Source of the DNA: Haliea sp964022665
GTDB taxonomy: Bacteria > Pseudomonadota > Gammaproteobacteria > Pseudomonadales > Halieaceae
Direction: 5' to 3'
Assembly: GCA_964022665.1 (NCBI GenBank)
Contig: CAXIDF010000002.1
Location: 124,001 to 188,000, forward strand
DNA: 64,000 nt
The notes beneath the pieces are model-generated. The model had not been told where the DNA came from and ran no database searches. It saw only the letters and a list, made by a program, of their open reading frames with translations. The translations under genes were made by a program, and so were the position numbers. Numbering within the stretch: the first letter of the stretch is position 1; every line of letters begins with the position of its first letter. Below are positions 52,966 to 61,936 of this stretch, piece by piece.

Positions 52966-53823
52966 TCAGCCCTTGAGCTGGGCAGCGACCTCGGCTGCGA
53001 AGTCGACCTGCTCTTTCTCGATACCTTCACCCACTTCGAAGCGGACAAACGACGCGACTGACGCGCCTGCCGCCGATACCAGCTTGCCTACCGTGATATC
53101 CGGGTCTTTGACGAACGCCTGCTCGATCAGGCTGTTTTCGGCCAGGAATTTCTTGATACGCCCGCCGATCATTTTCTCGACGATCTCTGCCGGCTTGCCG
53201 GAGTCCTGCGCCTGCACCGTGTAGATCTCGCGTTCCTTCTCGATCACTTCGGCCGGCATGTCCTCAGCAGAAACCACCTGCGGATTCACCGCCGCCACGT
53301 GCATGGCAACGTCTTTTGCCAGGTCCTGGTCGCCGCCCTTGAGCTCTACCAATACCGCGATGCGGTTGTTGCCATGCACATAGGCACCGACAACGCCGGC
53401 ATCGGCTGTTACCAGGGTGACACGACGCACGCTGATGTTTTCACCGATTTTCTGTACCAGCGACTCGCGAGCTGCTTCCAGGTCGCCAGCCATCAAGGCG
53501 GCTACGTCGGTTTCGCGGCTTTCAAAGGCCGCATTCACAACCCGGCTGACGAAGCCGAGGAAGTTCTCGTCGCGCGCCACAAAGTCGGTTTCGCTGTTCA
53601 CTTCAACAATCACGCCGTAGCTGCCATCTTCGGCAATGCGCGTGGAGACCACGCCATCCGCGGCGGTGCGGCCCGCTTTCTTGGCTGCTTTCATGCCACT
53701 GGACTTGCGCAGTTCTTCAATTGCTTTTTCAACGTCACCGTCGGCGGCTGCGAGGGCTTTTTTGCACTCGAGCAAGCCCAGACCGGTGCGCTCACGTAGT
53801 TCCTTGACCAATGCTGCAGACAT
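52966..53823 (-). CDS. tsf: translation elongation factor Ts
   Basis: Guanine nucleotide exchange factor for EF-Tu. The 285 residues open with ALVKELRERTGLGLLECKKALAAADGDVEKAIEELRKSSG, the UBA-like N-terminal domain, and continue with the core TDFVARDENFLGFVSRV region near 80-95. The ATG at 53823 has GGAGG five to nine bases upstream. It follows rpsB with a 113-base gap that contains a possible attenuator hairpin, and is closed by the UUCG terminator. Confidence 0.97.
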   Translation of the reverse strand: MSAALVKELRERTGLGLLECKKALAAADGDVEKAIEELRKSSGMKAAKKAGRTAADGVVSTRIAEDGSYGVIVEVNSETDFVARDENFLGFVSRVVNAAFESRETDVAALMAGDLEAARESLVQKIGENISVRRVTLVTADAGVVGAYVHGNNRIAVLVELKGGDQDLAKDVAMHVAAVNPQVVSAEDMPAEVIEKEREIYTVQAQDSGKPAEIVEKMIGGRIKKFLAENSLIEQAFVKDPDITVGKLVSAAGASVASFVRFEVGEGIEKEQVDFAAEVAAQLKG

Positions 53824-53864
53824 GGGTTTCCTCCTGCTACAGCCCACTGGGGGCCGTGAATTCC

Positions 53865-53889
53865 TGAAAAGTGCCTCCGCCGGGGAGGC
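53865..53889 (-). terminator. possible attenuator hairpin between rpsB and tsf
   Basis: On the minus strand GCCTCC-CCGGC-GGAGGC forms a 6-bp stem followed by ACTTTTCA. The T-run is short, so partial termination or RNA stabilisation is more likely than full termination. It could lower tsf expression relative to rpsB, which is known for other bacteria but inferred here. Confidence 0.4.
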
Positions 53890-53936
53890 CGGGATAATCC
53901 GGGGTTGACCGCGGCGGCCACCCCGGAATGCGAGGC

Positions 53937-54686
53937 TTACTGAGCCGCTGGCTCGGCGGCGGCGACTTCGACGAACTCGTCGCGCACAACAGTCTGGTCA
54001 CCACCATCCGCCTTGCCCGCAAGGCAGGCGTCGGCCACGGCAGACACGTACAGTTTGATCGCACGGATCGCGTCGTCGTTGCCCGGGATCACGTAGTCCA
54101 CGCCGTCGGGGTTGCTGTTAGTGTCAACAACGCCAATGACCGGGATACCCAGCTTGTTGGCTTCGGTAATGGCGATGCGCTCGTGGTCGACGTCGATCAC
54201 AAACAACGCGTCAGGCAGGCCACCCATATCCTTGATACCGCCAATGCTGCGCTCGAGCTTCTCCATGTCGCGGCTGCGCATGAGCGCTTCCTTCTTGGTC
54301 AGCTTGGCAAACGTGCCGTCGGCCTGTTGGGCTTCCAGCTCGCGCAGGCGCTTGATTGACGCGCGAATAGTCTTGTAGTTGGTGAGCATGCCACCCAGCC
54401 AACGGTGGCTGACATAGGGCATACCGGCACGGTCTGCCTGCTCCTTGATGATCTTGCCCGCTGCACGCTTGGTGCCCACGAAAAGGATCTTGTTCTTGTT
54501 CGAGGCCAGGCGCTGAATCAGGCCGAGCGCCTCGTTGAAGGCGGGCACAGTGTGCTCGAGGTTGATGATGTGGATCTTGTTGCGGGCACCGAAGATGAAA
54601 CGATCCATCTTGGGGTTCCAGTAACGGGTCTGGTGACCAAAGTGTGCGCCTGCCTGCAGCAGGTCGCGCATGCTTACTTGCGACAT
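53937..54686 (-). CDS. rpsB: 30S ribosomal protein S2
   Basis: Small-subunit ribosomal protein. The 249 residues include the opening SQVSMRDLLQAGAHFGHQTRYWNPKMDRFIFGARNKIHIINLEHT, FVGTKRAAGKIIKEQADRAGMPYVSHRWLGGMLTNYKT and PDALFVIDVDHERIAITEANKLGIPVIGVVDTNSNPDGVDYVIPGNDDA. The C-terminal extension is short and Ala/Glu-rich. The ATG at 54686 has AAAGG upstream. Its leader is structured (see next entry). Confidence 0.98.
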   Translation of the reverse strand: MSQVSMRDLLQAGAHFGHQTRYWNPKMDRFIFGARNKIHIINLEHTVPAFNEALGLIQRLASNKNKILFVGTKRAAGKIIKEQADRAGMPYVSHRWLGGMLTNYKTIRASIKRLRELEAQQADGTFAKLTKKEALMRSRDMEKLERSIGGIKDMGGLPDALFVIDVDHERIAITEANKLGIPVIGVVDTNSNPDGVDYVIPGNDDAIRAIKLYVSAVADACLAGKADGGDQTVVRDEFVEVAAAEPAAQ

Positions 54687-54707
54687 GATAAATACCTTTC
54701 TTGTATC

Positions 54708-54779
54708 GGGTTAAGCCTCCACATATCCCGTGCGCCAAACCGACCGAGGCCGGCACCCTGACGCAGGTGTCGATATGTG
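54708..54779 (-). promoter_or_regulatory. structured rpsB leader, candidate S2 autoregulatory element
   Basis: About 20 bases before rpsB the minus strand reads GGGATATGTGGAGGCTTAACCC, closed by GGG/CCC (54708-54729). The GATATGTG within it (54727-54720) is exactly complementary to CACATATC about 45 bases upstream (54779-54772), giving an 8-bp long-range helix around an inner stem-loop region. The motif resembles rpsB leaders known from gammaproteobacteria, where S2 represses its own translation. Regulation here is inferred from that resemblance. Confidence 0.6.
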
Positions 54780-54843
54780 TGCGACGTTAGGTTTTCTTCC
54801 TCGAGGCAGCCCCGTTCCGGGCCCACTTCCGACGAAGGCGCGC

Positions 54844-54849
54844 TTTATA
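54844..54849 (-). promoter_or_regulatory. -10 element of the probable rpsB promoter
   Basis: TATAAA on the minus strand lies about 65 bases upstream of the leader structure. The -35 position is poor. The 403-base gap between rpsB and map (54687-55089) otherwise holds only the rpsB leader and the candidate map promoter; I see no gene in it. Confidence 0.35.
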
Positions 54850-54987
54850 CCACAGTCACGCCCTGCAGGGAAGCCGAAATGGCGCGGCCTGGGCACCTCG
54901 CCCCGTGGCCGTACACCAGTGTTCACGCGGCCTGGTACCGGGAGCAGGCAGGCCGGGAGGAGGCTGGCACGCGCTACAGGCATGAGG

Positions 54988-55018
54988 TTACTCACAGGCC
55001 CCGCGAATCCTGTAGAAT
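54988..55018 (+). promoter_or_regulatory. possible promoter of the map unit
   Basis: An extended -10, TG-TAGAAT, is at 55011-55018, about 70 bases before map. TTACTC at 54988-54993 is the nearest -35-like hexamer, but the 19-base spacer is long. Weak evidence. Confidence 0.3.
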
Positions 55019-55089
55019 ACCCCGCGAAGCCCCGCTGCCGTGGCAGCGCCCACTGGCTATCACCCATCAGGCTTAATGACAGGTAATGC

Positions 55090-55863
55090 ATGGCAGTTTC
55101 TATCAAGACAGCAGACGAAATCGAGAAAATGCGCGTAGCCGGACGCCTGGCGGCCGACGTTCTGGAGATGATCCGCCCCCGGGTAGAGCCCGGTATCACC
55201 ACCGGTGAACTGGACCGGATATGCCACGAGTATATTACGGGCGTTCAGCATGCCATTCCCGCTCCGCTGGACTACCACGGCTTCCCGCGCTCGATCTGCA
55301 CATCGATCAACGAGGTGGTGTGCCATGGCATTCCCTCGGATACCAAGAAACTGAAATCGGGTGATATCGTCAACATCGATGTCACCGTAATCAAGGATGG
55401 CTACCACGGCGACACCAGCATCATGGTCGAGGTGGGTGAGGTCGCACCCCACGCGCAGCGCCTGATCCAGGTGACGCAGGAATGCCTGTACAAGGCGCTG
55501 GACCTGGTGCGCCCGGGCACTACCCTGGGCGACATCGGTGCCGTGATTCAGGAGCATGCCGAGAAGAACTACTACTCGGTAGTGCGAGAGTACTGCGGAC
55601 ACGGCATCGGCAAGGTGTTCCACGAAGATCCCCAGGTACTGCACTACGGCAAACCCGGCACAGGCCTGGTGCTGGAAGAAGGCATGACCTTCACCATTGA
55701 GCCCATGATCAATGCGGGCCGACGCCACACCAAACTCAACGCCAAGGACGGCTGGACCGTCACCACCCGCGATGGCCGGCTCTCGGCCCAGTGGGAGCAC
55801 ACCCTGGGTGTGACGGCCGACGGCTGCGAAATTTTCACGCGGCGCTCCGATGAAAACGTCTGA
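55090..55863 (+). CDS. map: type I methionine aminopeptidase
   Basis: Removes the N-terminal methionine of new proteins. The 257 residues carry the pita-bread fold motifs: EIEKMRVAGRLAADVLEMI, SICTSINEVVCHGIP, and the metal ligands in NIDVTVIKDGYHGDTSIM (two Asp), GHGIGKVFHEDPQV (His), EEGMTFTIEPMI (Glu) and SAQWEHTLGVT (Glu). The zinc-finger-bearing N-terminal extension is absent, as is normal for type Ia. The gene overlaps glnD by 14 bases and is divergent from rpsB, a common arrangement. Confidence 0.97.
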   Translation: MAVSIKTADEIEKMRVAGRLAADVLEMIRPRVEPGITTGELDRICHEYITGVQHAIPAPLDYHGFPRSICTSINEVVCHGIPSDTKKLKSGDIVNIDVTVIKDGYHGDTSIMVEVGEVAPHAQRLIQVTQECLYKALDLVRPGTTLGDIGAVIQEHAEKNYYSVVREYCGHGIGKVFHEDPQVLHYGKPGTGLVLEEGMTFTIEPMINAGRRHTKLNAKDGWTVTTRDGRLSAQWEHTLGVTADGCEIFTRRSDENV

Positions 55864-58558
55864 GGCTGCCGACGCCACCCATGTCAAGAGCCCGGACCTG
55901 CCCAAGGAACTCTTTGACAGCGCAGCCTTTGCCAGCGCCATCGCTTCCGGTGACACGCTGCAAGCCGGCAAGCGGGCGCTGAAAACGGCAACCGAATACC
56001 TGGACTCACAATTCAATGCCGGCACCCGTGTTGCCGACCTGTTACACCTGCGTTCCTGGTTCATGGACGTACTGCTGGGCGCGCTGTGGGACAGTCGCGA
56101 CTGGTCAGGTGTGGAGCCCGCCCTGGTCGCCGTAGGCGGCTATGGCCGCGGGGAACTTCACCCACACTCGGATATCGACATTCTCGTGCTGCTCGGCGAA
56201 GACAGCGAACCCTGTCACGCGCAGCTGGAAGGTTTTCTCACCCAACTGTGGGACCTCGGACTGAATATCGGGCACAGTGTGCGCACCGTCAGCGAGTGCT
56301 GTAGCAAGGCACGCAAGGACATCACGATACTCACCAACCTGATGGAAACGCGGGTGATTCGCGGGCCACAGGCGCTCATGGACGCCGTACGCGCCCGTAC
56401 CGGGCCGGAACACATGTGGCCAAGCGCCGATTTTTTCCGCGCCAAGCTGGAAGAACAACGGGCCCGCCACGCCAAATTTGCCGACACCGAGTACAACCTG
56501 GAGCCGAACGTCAAGAGCTCACCGGGCGGCCTGCGCGACCTCCAGATCATCGCCTGGATAGCCGAGCGCCACTTTGGCGTGGACTCGCTGGAGAACATGG
56601 ATACGGGCGAGTTTCTCACCCCGGACGAGCGACGCATGCTGCTGCATGGGCGCGACTTCATGTGGCAGGTGCGCTACGCCCTGCACATGGTCGCCGGGCG
56701 CGAGGAAGACCGACTGTTGTTTGACCATCAGCGCGCCCTGGCGGAGCTCTGGGGCTTCAAGGACGGCAAGAAACTCGCAGTGGAGCAGTTCATGCAGACC
56801 TACTACCGCTGGGCCCTGGCGCTGGGCGAGCTGAATGAATTGCTGGTCCAGAACTTCGACCACGCCATCCTGCGGGCCGACCAGCTGGACGAAGTGCGTA
56901 TACTCAACGAGCGCTTTCAGGTGCGCAATGGCTATATAGAGTCGCTGCGCGGCGACCTGTTCAGCAGCCAACCCAATGCCTTGTTGGAGGTGTTTGTACT
57001 CGCTGGCCGCGAGCCCGGCATCATCGGCGTCGGCACCGCCACCATCCGCCTGATTCGCGAGCACCGGCACCTGGTCAACAGCGCCTTTCGCGAAGACCCC
57101 GAGAACCGCGCCAGCTTCCTGGAAATTCTGCGCTCGCCCCACAACATGACCCGCCTGCTGCGCGGTATGACCCGTTACGGCATTCTCGGCAACTACCTGC
57201 CTGAATTCGGCAGAATCGTCGGCCAGATGCAGCACGACCTGTTCCATACCTACACCGTGGACGCCCATACCCTGGAGGTCATCCAGTACATGCGGCGCTT
57301 CCAGAAACCGGAGTTCGATGAACGGTTCCCGGTCAGCAGCCGGGTCGCGCGGCGCCTGCCCAAAATCGAACTGCTCTATATCGCGGGCCTCTATCACGAT
57401 ATTGGCAAAGGCCGCGGCGGCGACCACTCCGAGCTCGGCGCCGTCGACGCCGCACGTTTTTGTGCAGAACACGGGCTCAGCGAAGAGGACGCCGACCTGG
57501 TGGTGTGGCTGGTACGCAACCACCTGACCATGTCTGCAGTTTCCCAGCGCAAGGACATATCCGACCCCGAGGTCATTCAGCAGTTCGCCCACCACGTAGG
57601 TGACCTGAACCGGCTTGATTACCTGTTCACTCTCACCGTGGCCGACATCAATGCCACCAACCCGACACTTTGGAACGCCTGGCGTGGCAGCCTGCTGCGC
57701 CAGCTGTATACAGGCACTCGCCGCGCACTGCGCCGGGGCCTGGAAAACCCGGTCGATAAACAGGTGTGGATTGAGCAGACGCGCAAGGCAGCGGCAGACC
57801 TGCTGGAGTACCGCGGCTTCACCATGGAGGAACTCGACGATCTGTGGCGCGAACAGGGGGAGGATTACTTCCTGCGCGAAAAACCTGAGGATATCGCCTG
57901 GCATACGGAGGCCATTGCCGGTCACTACGAACGGGACCAGCCGCTGGTACTGATTCGCAACAGCTCGGATTCCAGCGTCGCCAACGCCACCCAGATCTTC
58001 ATTCATGCGCGCAGCCATGCGCAGCTGTTTTCGCGCGTCTGCGCGGAACTGGAGCAGCTGGAACTCAGCGTGCACGATGCGCGCATCTACAATGCGCGCG
58101 ACGGCATGAGCCTTGACACTTTCTTCGTGCTCAATTCCGACGGCAGCCCGATTGCCGATGAAAGCGCCCGCCTGCGACACATTCGCGATCAACTCACCCG
58201 CTCACTGGCCGTCGCCGATTTTGACCACGCGCCGAACATACAGCGCCTTACACCACGGCAGATAAAGTCCTTCCCGGTGCCCACCGAAACCAGCATGTTT
58301 CTCGACGAGATAAAGCAGGTGACCGTGCTGGAAGTGTCCTCACGCGACCGTCCGGGCCTGCTGGCGCGTGTCGGTCGCATCTTCGTGGAACACGGTGTCG
58401 AGCTGCAGGCGGCGAAAATTCAGACGCTCGGCGAACGAGTTGAAGACGTGTTCTTCATCACTGACGCTGAACAGCGCCCATTGAATGATGACGCGCTCTG
58501 CAAGGCCATCCAGGCGGCAATCAAGGTGCAGCTTGACGATCAACTCGAGGATCAGTAA
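55850..58558 (+). CDS. glnD: bifunctional uridylyltransferase/uridylyl-removing enzyme GlnD
   Basis: Nitrogen sensor that adds UMP to PII when glutamine is low and removes it when glutamine is high. The 902 residues show the nucleotidyltransferase motif GGYGRGELHPHSDIDI at 96-111, the GlnD-adenylyl-linker region, an HD phosphohydrolase domain with YHDIGKGRGGDHSELGA near 513-530, and two C-terminal ACT domains (about 700-780 and 823-900) for glutamine binding. The start lies inside the map gene. dapC follows after six bases. Confidence 0.97.
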   Translation: MKTSEAADATHVKSPDLPKELFDSAAFASAIASGDTLQAGKRALKTATEYLDSQFNAGTRVADLLHLRSWFMDVLLGALWDSRDWSGVEPALVAVGGYGRGELHPHSDIDILVLLGEDSEPCHAQLEGFLTQLWDLGLNIGHSVRTVSECCSKARKDITILTNLMETRVIRGPQALMDAVRARTGPEHMWPSADFFRAKLEEQRARHAKFADTEYNLEPNVKSSPGGLRDLQIIAWIAERHFGVDSLENMDTGEFLTPDERRMLLHGRDFMWQVRYALHMVAGREEDRLLFDHQRALAELWGFKDGKKLAVEQFMQTYYRWALALGELNELLVQNFDHAILRADQLDEVRILNERFQVRNGYIESLRGDLFSSQPNALLEVFVLAGREPGIIGVGTATIRLIREHRHLVNSAFREDPENRASFLEILRSPHNMTRLLRGMTRYGILGNYLPEFGRIVGQMQHDLFHTYTVDAHTLEVIQYMRRFQKPEFDERFPVSSRVARRLPKIELLYIAGLYHDIGKGRGGDHSELGAVDAARFCAEHGLSEEDADLVVWLVRNHLTMSAVSQRKDISDPEVIQQFAHHVGDLNRLDYLFTLTVADINATNPTLWNAWRGSLLRQLYTGTRRALRRGLENPVDKQVWIEQTRKAAADLLEYRGFTMEELDDLWREQGEDYFLREKPEDIAWHTEAIAGHYERDQPLVLIRNSSDSSVANATQIFIHARSHAQLFSRVCAELEQLELSVHDARIYNARDGMSLDTFFVLNSDGSPIADESARLRHIRDQLTRSLAVADFDHAPNIQRLTPRQIKSFPVPTETSMFLDEIKQVTVLEVSSRDRPGLLARVGRIFVEHGVELQAAKIQTLGERVEDVFFITDAEQRPLNDDALCKAIQAAIKVQLDDQLEDQ

Positions 58559-58564
58559 CGGCCC

Positions 58565-59755
58565 ATGAATGTCCTGCTTGACGCGTTGCACCCCTACCCT
58601 TTCGAGAAGCTGCGTGCGCTGTTCGCCGACCTGAAACCGGCCAGCGGTCAAGCGCACATTGCGCTGTCGATTGGCGAGCCGCGCCATGCCTCCCCGCCTT
58701 TCGTGCTTGAAACGCTGGCAGCGAACCTGCCCCTGCTGGCTAACTACCCCGCCACCCGCGGCGAAGCCGTGCTGCGCGAGACCATCGCCGGCTGGCTGCA
58801 GCGACGTTTCCAACTGCAGAGCGTCAACGCTGAGTGCGAGGTGTTGCCCGTAAACGGCACCCGCGAGGCACTCTTTGCCTTCGCCCAGGCGGTAGTCACG
58901 GCAGGTGCGGGGGCCGCCGTTGTCAGCCCCAACCCGTTCTACCAGATCTACGAAGGCGCCGCGCTACTGGCCGGTGCGCAGCCCGAATTTGTCAACGCTA
59001 CCGCCAGCAGTGGCCACCTGCCGAATTTTGCCGCCGTACCGGCAAGCGTGTGGGAACGCTGCCAGCTGTTGTATATCTGCACACCCGGCAACCCCAGCGG
59101 TGCAGTCATGAGTATCGAACAGCTGCAAACGCTGGTGGCGCTGGCAGAGCGCCACGATTTCATCATCGCCAGCGACGAGTGCTACTCGGAAATCTACAGC
59201 GACGAAGCCAACCCGCCTTCGGGGCTGCTACAGGCCTGCGCCCTGATGGGCAATGACCGGTTCAAGCGCTGCGTGGTGTTTCACAGCCTGAGCAAGCGCT
59301 CCAATCTGCCCGGGCTGCGCTCTGGCTTTGTCGCCGGGGACGCGGCGGTACTCGCTGAATTCCTGCGTTACCGCACCTACCACGGCTGTGCCATGCCATT
59401 GCATCACCAGCACGCGAGCGTGGCGGCCTGGAACGACGAGGAGCACGTGCGTGCGAACCGCGCGCTATACCGGCAGAAATTCGACGCCGTGCTGCCTATC
59501 CTTCAGGGTCACCTGCAGGTGGAACGCCCGGACGCGGGTTTCTACCTGTGGCCGGAAACACCGGTGGCCGATACCGAGTTTGCCCGGCAGCTCTATCAGC
59601 ACGCCCATATCACCGTCGTACCCGGCAGTTTCCTCGCCCGTGAAACCGCCGCCGGCAACCCGGGCAGCAGGCGTGTACGCATGGCGCTGGTGGCCTCTCT
59701 GGAGGATTGCGTGGAAGCGGCTGAACGCATGGTTCGCGTGATCGAGCAGTTGTAG
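58565..59755 (+). CDS. dapC: succinyldiaminopimelate transaminase
   Basis: PLP aminotransferase of the succinylase lysine/diaminopimelate pathway. The 396 residues of fold type I show the DapC opening ALHPYPFEKLRALFADLKP, IALSIGEPRHASPP, NGTREALFAFAQAV, YICTPGNPSGAVMS near 177-190 and the PLP lysine in FHSLSKRSNLPGLRSGF (about K242). dapD and dapE lie downstream in the same unit, which supports the naming over a general aspartate aminotransferase. Confidence 0.94.
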   Translation: MNVLLDALHPYPFEKLRALFADLKPASGQAHIALSIGEPRHASPPFVLETLAANLPLLANYPATRGEAVLRETIAGWLQRRFQLQSVNAECEVLPVNGTREALFAFAQAVVTAGAGAAVVSPNPFYQIYEGAALLAGAQPEFVNATASSGHLPNFAAVPASVWERCQLLYICTPGNPSGAVMSIEQLQTLVALAERHDFIIASDECYSEIYSDEANPPSGLLQACALMGNDRFKRCVVFHSLSKRSNLPGLRSGFVAGDAAVLAEFLRYRTYHGCAMPLHHQHASVAAWNDEEHVRANRALYRQKFDAVLPILQGHLQVERPDAGFYLWPETPVADTEFARQLYQHAHITVVPGSFLARETAAGNPGSRRVRMALVASLEDCVEAAERMVRVIEQL

Positions 59756-59758
59756 ACC

Positions 59759-60415
59759 ATGCTACCCAAAGCACAGCGCGTCGCGTTTATTCAACAGCGC
59801 CTGCAGGCACTCTACCCCGAGCCCCCCATTCCACTGGACCACCGCGATCCCTTTACACTTCTGATCGCTGTTTTGCTCAGCGCCCAGTGCACCGACGAAC
59901 GCGTCAACCAGGTGACCCCTGCCCTGTTTGCCCTCGCCGACAATCCACAGGCTATGGCACAACTTGAGGTCGAGCAGATCAGGGCCATTATCCGCCCCTG
60001 CGGCCTGTCGCCTCAGAAATCCTCCGCCATCAAGCGTCTCAGCGAAATCCTGGTGGCAGAACACAGCGGCGTGGTGCCCGCCGATATGGAGGCACTAGAA
60101 CGCCTGCCGGGCGTGGGGCATAAAACCGCCAGCGTGGTGATGTCGCAGGCGTTCGGTGTGCCTGCTTTCCCGGTCGACACACATATCCACCGTCTGGCGC
60201 AGCGCTGGGGACTCAGCAGCGGCAAGAGTGTGGTGCAGACCGAGCGCGACCTGAAACGGCTATTCCCGAAGAGCAGCTGGAATCGCCTGCACCTGCAGAT
60301 TATTTTCTATGGTCGCGAGTACTGCAGTGCCCGCGGATGCGACGGCCGCGTCTGCGACATCTGCCGCACCTGCTATCCCGGGCGCAAACACCCCAAACGC
60401 ACACAGAAAGCCTGA
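59759..60415 (+). CDS. nth: endonuclease III-type DNA glycosylase/AP lyase
   Basis: Base-excision repair enzyme for oxidised pyrimidines. The 218 residues have the helix-hairpin-helix LERLPGVGHKTASVV with the catalytic Lys near 121, and FPVDTHIHRLAQRWGL with the catalytic Asp near 139. The C-terminal cysteine cluster reads CSARGCDGRVCDICRTC: five cysteines spaced C-x4-C-x4-C-x2-C-x2-C instead of the E. coli C-x6-C-x2-C-x5-C. A 4Fe-4S cluster is still possible with four of them, but the geometry differs. It starts three bases after dapC. Confidence 0.93.
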   Translation: MLPKAQRVAFIQQRLQALYPEPPIPLDHRDPFTLLIAVLLSAQCTDERVNQVTPALFALADNPQAMAQLEVEQIRAIIRPCGLSPQKSSAIKRLSEILVAEHSGVVPADMEALERLPGVGHKTASVVMSQAFGVPAFPVDTHIHRLAQRWGLSSGKSVVQTERDLKRLFPKSSWNRLHLQIIFYGREYCSARGCDGRVCDICRTCYPGRKHPKRTQKA

Positions 60416-60503
60416 ACAGGCATTCGACGACTGGGAACGAGCCTGTCTCACCGGTTATTTTTTGCTATCCTTGCGCTCCCCGTATAGCGCCAGAGAGACA
60501 GCC

Positions 60504-60860
60504 ATGATCACCGTCTACGGCATCAGCAATTGTGACACCGTAAAGAAGGCTCGCCGCTGGCTGGAGCAACATGCGATCGAATACCGATTCCACGATGTGC
60601 GCAGCGATGGCCTGACACCGGAGCAGGTGCGGGCGTGGCTGCAGGAGCTCGGCTGGGAAACCCTGATCAATCGCCGCAGCACCAGCTGGAAGGCACTGGC
60701 ACCGGCGGCGCGGGAACAGATGGACGACACCCACGCGCTGGCCGCAATACTGGAGCAACCGACCCTGATCAAGCGGCCTCTGCTGGACATTGGCCACGAG
60801 CGCCACTGCGGTTTTTCGGCACCGGCCTGGGAAGCACTGCTGCTACGGCACACTCTTTGA
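60504..60860 (+). CDS. ArsC/Spx family reductase-like protein (YffB type)
   Basis: A thioredoxin-fold protein of 118 residues. The N-terminus MITVYGISNCDTVKKARRWLEQHAIEYRFHDVR, with one Cys at position 10 and no CxxC, is typical of the YffB subgroup of the ArsC family. It ends WKALAPAAREQMDD and PTLIKRPLLDIGHERHCGFS. Activity toward arsenate is doubtful; relatives in this position next to dapD are uncharacterised. The ATG at 60504 has a purine-rich AGAGAGA upstream; the frame extending into nth is not used. Confidence 0.9.
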   Translation: MITVYGISNCDTVKKARRWLEQHAIEYRFHDVRSDGLTPEQVRAWLQELGWETLINRRSTSWKALAPAAREQMDDTHALAAILEQPTLIKRPLLDIGHERHCGFSAPAWEALLLRHTL

Positions 60861-60901
60861 ACCCAACCCGCCACAGGCGGGCCCGTCAGGAAACACGTTT
60901 T

Positions 60902-61921
60902 ATGAAGCATGCGGCATACGCCCTCGGCCTGGGTTTGGGCACCCGAAACAGCAACGGCGACTGGTTGGAGGTGTTCTTTCCCAACCCGGTGCTATCACCC
61001 TCCGACGAGCTGGTGGCGGCTTTGGGCACAAGCGACAACACCACCACGCTTGAGCGCGAGCAGCTGTTGACACTGGAGGCTGCACTGGCTGGCGCAGGAG
61101 AGACGGAACAGGCGCAGATTGCCGCGCACCTTGCCAGCAGCCACGCGCCGGCAGTGGCTGTCATCCTGCGTGAAGACGCGGCACCCAGCACGGTGCCGGA
61201 AGCCTACCTCAAGCTGCATCTGCTATCGCACCGGCTGGTCAAGCCGCACGGCACCAACCTGCAGGGGCTGTTTGCGATACTGCCTAACGTCGCCTGGACC
61301 AGCGAAGGTGCCATTGACATCAGCGAGCTGCCGGCCCGGCAGCTCGCCGCCCGCCTGCGCGGGGACACGCTGGAAGTCAGCTGCGTTGACAAGTTTCCGA
61401 AAATGACCAACTACGTGGTGCCTACGGGGGTGCGCATCGCGCACACCGCTCGCGTGCGCCTCGGCGCCTACCTCGGCGAAGGTACCACCATCATGCACGA
61501 AGGTTTCGTCAACTTTAACGCGGGCACTGACGGCCCCGGCATGATTGAGGGCCGCATATCTGCCGGCGTCATGGTCGGTAGCGGGTCCGATCTGGGCGGC
61601 GGTTGCTCCACCATGGGCACCCTGTCGGGAGGCGGCAATATCATCATATCCGTAGGCAGCGAGTGCCTGATCGGCGCCAACGCCGGTATTGGCATTCCGC
61701 TCGGCGACCGCTGCACGGTAGAGGCCGGCCTGTTCGTCACCGCGGGCACCAAGGTCGTCGTACTGGATGCCACCGGACAGGCTGTCGAAACAGTCAAGGC
61801 CCGCGAACTGGCGGGCAAGTCCGGTTTGTTGTTCCGCCGCAACTCCGCCAATGGTGCCGTGGAGTGCCTGACCAATCGCTCGGCGATCGAGCTCAACGCT
61901 GAACTGCACGCGCACAACTAG
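60902..61921 (+). CDS. dapD: 2,3,4,5-tetrahydropyridine-2,6-dicarboxylate N-succinyltransferase
   Basis: Third part of the succinylase branch of lysine/diaminopimelate synthesis, transferring succinyl from succinyl-CoA. At 339 residues it is the long DapD type (as in Pseudomonas, about 344) rather than the 274-residue E. coli type. The beta-helix runs from about 180 to 300 (VVPTGVRIAHTARVRLGAYLGEGTTIMHEGFVNFNAGTDG, then MGTLSGGGNIIISVGSECLIGANAGIGIPLGDRC). The ATG at 60902 begins KHAAYALGLGLGTRN, the family opening. Confidence 0.95.
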   Translation: MKHAAYALGLGLGTRNSNGDWLEVFFPNPVLSPSDELVAALGTSDNTTTLEREQLLTLEAALAGAGETEQAQIAAHLASSHAPAVAVILREDAAPSTVPEAYLKLHLLSHRLVKPHGTNLQGLFAILPNVAWTSEGAIDISELPARQLAARLRGDTLEVSCVDKFPKMTNYVVPTGVRIAHTARVRLGAYLGEGTTIMHEGFVNFNAGTDGPGMIEGRISAGVMVGSGSDLGGGCSTMGTLSGGGNIIISVGSECLIGANAGIGIPLGDRCTVEAGLFVTAGTKVVVLDATGQAVETVKARELAGKSGLLFRRNSANGAVECLTNRSAIELNAELHAHN

Positions 61922-61936
61922 CCCCGGGGCAACACT

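Noticed and set aside
56519..58192. 557-codon minus-strand frame opposite glnD
   Set aside because: Antisense shadow of glnD; composition follows the complementary codons.
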